In this document: positions 60,851 to 64,000 of the stretch, piece by piece
Position numbering within the stretch: position 1 is the stretch's first letter
Layout of the letters: the number at the start of each line of letters is the position of its first letter
Source: Deinococcus sp. KSM4-11
GTDB taxonomy: Bacteria > Deinococcota > Deinococci > Deinococcales > Deinococcaceae
Length of the DNA stretch: 64,000 bases
Direction: 5' to 3'
Assembly (NCBI RefSeq): GCF_004801415.1
Contig: NZ_SSNX01000001.1
Coordinates: 1,302,001 to 1,366,000, forward strand
Translations under genes and position numbers: made by a program
Notes under the pieces: generated by a model
Seen by the model: only the letters and a program-made list of their open reading frames with translations
Database searches by the model: none
Told to the model about the DNA's origin: nothing

Positions 60851-61968
60851 GCCCGGAGCCGCTGCGCGCCCTGATCCTCTCCGCGTCGTTCGGAAACGGG
60901 CACCACCAGGCGAACGACGCGGTCGACCGGGCCCTGCGCGCCACCGGCCAGGACATCGACGCCCACCACGCGGATTTCCTCGTGTACCTGAGCAAGGTCG
61001 AGCGGGCCATCACGGCGGGCACCTACGACTGGTGGCTGCGCCACGCGCCCGGCATGTACCGCGCGTTCTACGACTGGACGGATAGGGACAGCGAGCCGCA
61101 GGTCGTGACCGGGGCGTTCTCCACCCTGGGCCTGCGGGGCCTGCTGGCGGACATCGAGCGCACGCGGCCCGAGGTGGTGCTCAGCTCGTACCCCAGTCCG
61201 GTCGCGCTGGCCGACGCGGTTCGTCAGCGGCTGGGCGTGGCCTTCCTGAATGCGCTGGTGGTCACGGACTACCGGGTTCATCACCACTGGGCGCGGCCGG
61301 ACGCCGACCTGATCCTGGTGCCCACGGCCGAGGCCCACGAGCAGATGCGGGGCTGGCGTATCCCCGAGGAGCGGATCGAGGTGACAGGCATTCCCATCGC
61401 GCCCGTGTACGGCGCGCTGATCGGCGCGGATCGCGCGGCCCTGCGGGAACGTCACGGCCTGCGGGCCGACCGGCCGCTGATCATGATCTCGGGCGGCGGC
61501 ACGGGCGCCTTCCGGGCGCTGGGGCGGGTGCTGGGCGAACTCTCGAACCTGGGGCGGCCGGTGCAGGTGCTGGTCATGGCCGGCGCCCGCGGGCGGGGCA
61601 CGGAACAGGTGGGGAGCGCGACCCTGCACCGCCTTGGCTTCTCCACAGACTTCCCGGAGCTGCTGGCCGCGTCGGACCTGGTGGTCGGCAAGGCGGGCGG
61701 CCTGACGGTGGCCGAGGCGACCACTCTGGGCGTGCCCTTCGTGATCCACGAGCCCATTCCCGGCCAGGAGGAGCACAACACGCTGTACCTGGAACGGCAC
61801 GGAGCGGCCCACTGGGCGCGGCAGATCGGCGATCTGCGCCCCGCAGTCCTGCGGGCCCTGGATGTGGACGAGCACGGCCGCATGGCCGCCGCGTCGGCCG
61901 CGCTGGGCGTGCCGGACGCCGCCGACCGCGTAGCCTCGGCGCTGCTGCGCCGTCTGGGCCGCGCGTGA
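60847..61968 (+). CDS. MGDG synthase-like lipid glycosyltransferase
   Basis: 373 residues from GTG 60847, overlapping the upstream stop. LILSASFGNGHHQANDAVDRAL is the MGDG-synthase N domain loop; the GT28-type C domain has LIMISGGGTGAFRALGRVLGEL and ASDLVVGKAGGLTVAEATTLGVPFVIHEPIPGQEEHNTLYLERHG, which bind the UDP-sugar. It should add a hexose to diacylglycerol at the inner membrane face. Deinococcus makes glycolipids, so this gene together with the LptF-type permease may make and move them. The stop overlaps the next start. Confidence 0.9.
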   Translation: MSPEPLRALILSASFGNGHHQANDAVDRALRATGQDIDAHHADFLVYLSKVERAITAGTYDWWLRHAPGMYRAFYDWTDRDSEPQVVTGAFSTLGLRGLLADIERTRPEVVLSSYPSPVALADAVRQRLGVAFLNALVVTDYRVHHHWARPDADLILVPTAEAHEQMRGWRIPEERIEVTGIPIAPVYGALIGADRAALRERHGLRADRPLIMISGGGTGAFRALGRVLGELSNLGRPVQVLVMAGARGRGTEQVGSATLHRLGFSTDFPELLAASDLVVGKAGGLTVAEATTLGVPFVIHEPIPGQEEHNTLYLERHGAAHWARQIGDLRPAVLRALDVDEHGRMAAASAALGVPDAADRVASALLRRLGRA

Positions 61969-63170
61969 GCCGCCGCTGGGTGGCCCTCGGGGCGGGCGTG
62001 CTGGGGTACCTCGGCCTGCCGTATCTACTGGTGCAGTGGGCGAACCTGGGTCTGCTGCGCGAGGGAAAGCGCGCCCGCCTGGAGATCGCCCTGACCTTCG
62101 ACGACGGCCCACAGCCCGCGACCACGCCGGCAGTGCTGGACGCGCTGAGGGACGCGGGCATGCACGCCACGTTCTTCGTCCTCGCCGCACACGCGCAGGC
62201 CCACCCGGCGCTGATCCGCCGCATGCTGGACGAGGGCCACGAGGTGCAGGCGCATGCCGTGAAGCACGTCCACGCGTGGTGGCGCTCTCCCTGGGGGGCG
62301 TTCCGCGATCCTGGCGAGGCGGCACGCCGGATCGGGGCCGTCACCGGCCAGCCCGTGACGCTGCACCGCCCTCCACACGGCGCGTATACCCTCGCCACCA
62401 TCCTCGGCCAGCGGGTGGCGGGGCTGACCGGCGCGCACTGGAGTCTGGAGGGAGGCGACTGGCGCAGGAACGCCATGCCAGACGGCGTACGCACGGCCCT
62501 GCTGGAGCGCCTGGTGCCCGGCGCCGTGGTCGTCCTGCACGATGCCGGGCCGGGAGCGCGGGTCACGGTGCCCATGCTGCCGGCCCTGCTCGGCGCTCTG
62601 CGGGCCCGTGGCTACACGTCCGTCCCCCTGTCCCGCCTGGAGGGCGCGACGCCGGTGAACGCCGCGGCCCTGAACCGTCGCGCGTTCATCGCACTCGACC
62701 GGCTCTTTGACAGGTTGGGCGGCATCCGGCCCGCCGGCGGGCTCGCGGACAATATCTTCCGCGTGGGACTGGCAGCTTTCCCCATGCAGGAGGTGACCCT
62801 CCACGACGGTCTCACTGCCACGCGGGGCATGCCGGGCGTGGAATTCCACGTGAACAACCCGGTGCTCGTCGACCTGGGGCCGCGGGCCAGCGTGCGTCGT
62901 GGTCGCCAGGACTTCCGTGCGCTGGCCCGCGACCTCCAGACCGTTCCCGAGTACCGGGACGCACAGGTGGTCTATTGCCTGAGCGCTCTGGCCCCGCTGC
63001 TGGCCCTGGTCGGCTTCGAGACACACGACCTGCCGGAAGGGCAGACCCGCCGTCTGCAGAGCTGGGCGAACATGCTGCGCCGCGCCTACGGTAACCCGCC
63101 CGAGGCGAAGGCCCCGAAGCTGAGCGTCCTGTCCCGCGACGCGTTCCTGCGGCTCTACGGGGAACGCTAG
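61965..63170 (+). CDS. polysaccharide deacetylase (NodB-type) with C-terminal YkoP-like domain
   Basis: 401 residues from GTG 61965 (GTGA overlap). An N-terminal membrane helix about 5-25, then the NodB domain: IALTFDDGPQPATT (catalytic Asp and metal Asp), GHEVQAHAVKHVHAWW (metal His pair, altered spacing from the usual HTxxHP), RPPHGAYTLATILG, and VVVLHDAG. From about 235 to the end there is a second domain resembling YkoP of Bacillus (VEFHVNNPVLVDLGPRASVRRGRQDFRALARDLQ); that assignment is from memory. It acts on the outer face of the membrane on an N-acetylated glycan or glycolipid. Confidence 0.85.
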   Translation: MSRRWVALGAGVLGYLGLPYLLVQWANLGLLREGKRARLEIALTFDDGPQPATTPAVLDALRDAGMHATFFVLAAHAQAHPALIRRMLDEGHEVQAHAVKHVHAWWRSPWGAFRDPGEAARRIGAVTGQPVTLHRPPHGAYTLATILGQRVAGLTGAHWSLEGGDWRRNAMPDGVRTALLERLVPGAVVVLHDAGPGARVTVPMLPALLGALRARGYTSVPLSRLEGATPVNAAALNRRAFIALDRLFDRLGGIRPAGGLADNIFRVGLAAFPMQEVTLHDGLTATRGMPGVEFHVNNPVLVDLGPRASVRRGRQDFRALARDLQTVPEYRDAQVVYCLSALAPLLALVGFETHDLPEGQTRRLQSWANMLRRAYGNPPEAKAPKLSVLSRDAFLRLYGER

Positions 63171-63173
63171 AGT
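63168..63173 (+). promoter_or_regulatory. leaderless -10 box TAGAGT (methyltransferase gene)
   Basis: TAGAGT followed by 7 nt and GTG 63181; it includes the stop codon of the deacetylase gene. Confidence 0.5.
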
Positions 63174-63180
63174 CGGCAGC

Positions 63181-63921
<741 letters not shown>

Positions 63922-63934
63922 GAACGACAGCGGA

Positions 63935-64000
63935 TTACAGGCTCGCGGCCAGTTTCCCGAACAGCGCGGGCATGGCGGGGACGTTCCCGCCGTTCACCCA
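63935..64000 (-). CDS. C-terminal fragment of a minus-strand gene (cut by window edge)
   Basis: 21 codons before a TAA at 63935-63937, reading WVNGGNVPAMPALFGKLAASL. The 13-bp gap to the convergent methyltransferase stop and the composition fit a real gene end. The family cannot be told. Confidence 0.45.
   Translation of the reverse strand, partial: WVNGGNVPAMPALFGKLAASL

Overview
The window is a continuous, gene-dense stretch of a chromosome very probably from the genus Deinococcus. Base composition is strongly GC-rich. Many genes begin with GTG, and most intergenic gaps are under 200 bp. Gene content fits: homoisocitrate dehydrogenase (alpha-aminoadipate lysine pathway), a DUF1999 protein closely resembling a Thermus one, bacillithiol synthase BshC, a FemX-type branching enzyme, ClpS-ClpA, FtsEX with an EnvC-like partner, and three small Ser/Thr kinases. 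In addition, 27 genes start only 5-10 nt downstream of a TANNNT-type -10 box with no ribosome binding site, the leaderless organisation known from Deinococcus. I saw no rRNA, tRNA, CRISPR array, insertion sequence or prophage; this is core chromosome with a few orphan genes. No gap exceeds about 225 bp, so there is no long non-coding stretch.

Layout. 0-10 kb: end of a DUF4127 gene with a ROK kinase, a P5C dehydrogenase, DUF4180 and DinB proteins, a class III aminotransferase, a WecG/TagA glycosyltransferase, a Crp/Fnr regulator and bshC. 9-17 kb: a minus-strand unit (membrane Ser/Thr kinase with beta-propeller, glutaredoxin, ftsY), a 601-residue orphan protein, a secreted protein, and a second kinase overlapping holA. 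17-26 kb: acyl-CoA dehydrogenase, nucleotidyltransferase, FAH hydrolase, a second Crp/Fnr regulator, a LolD-type ATPase, an old yellow enzyme, and an ABC-2 exporter (one ATPase, two permeases) with an orphan gene. 26-35 kb: lipoprotein, clpS-clpA, an LCP wall ligase, an alpha-glucosidase with a LacI-type operator, a third kinase, lepB and small conserved proteins. 35-46 kb: acyl-CoA ligase, tsaD, a split mnmD/mnmC pair, homoisocitrate dehydrogenase, S41 protease and ftsE-ftsX-envC. 46-57 kb: rpsP, khpA-rimM-trmD, a Lon-N protein, FemX, a parvulin, an intradiol dioxygenase, ilvD, two secreted orphans with a GNAT enzyme, and a second acyl-CoA dehydrogenase. 57-64 kb: a small membrane protein, mreB, then an envelope run fabZ / LptF-type permease / MGDG-synthase-like transferase / polysaccharide deacetylase / methyltransferase.

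How it works together. Translation and tRNA modification (rpsP, rimM, trmD, tsaD, mnmD/mnmC), protein targeting and turnover (ftsY, lepB, clpSA, S41 protease, parvulin) and envelope or division functions (mreB, ftsEX-envC, LCP, FemX, fabZ-lptF cluster) dominate. The most interesting regulatory signal is a pair of near-identical 15-bp pseudopalindromes over the -10 boxes of the acyl-CoA dehydrogenase (17114) and the acyl-CoA ligase (35657). They look like operators of a Thermus FadR-type TetR repressor and suggest one fatty-acid degradation regulon. Perfect GC-rich hairpins without T-tracts sit between several convergent gene pairs and probably act as two-way terminators.
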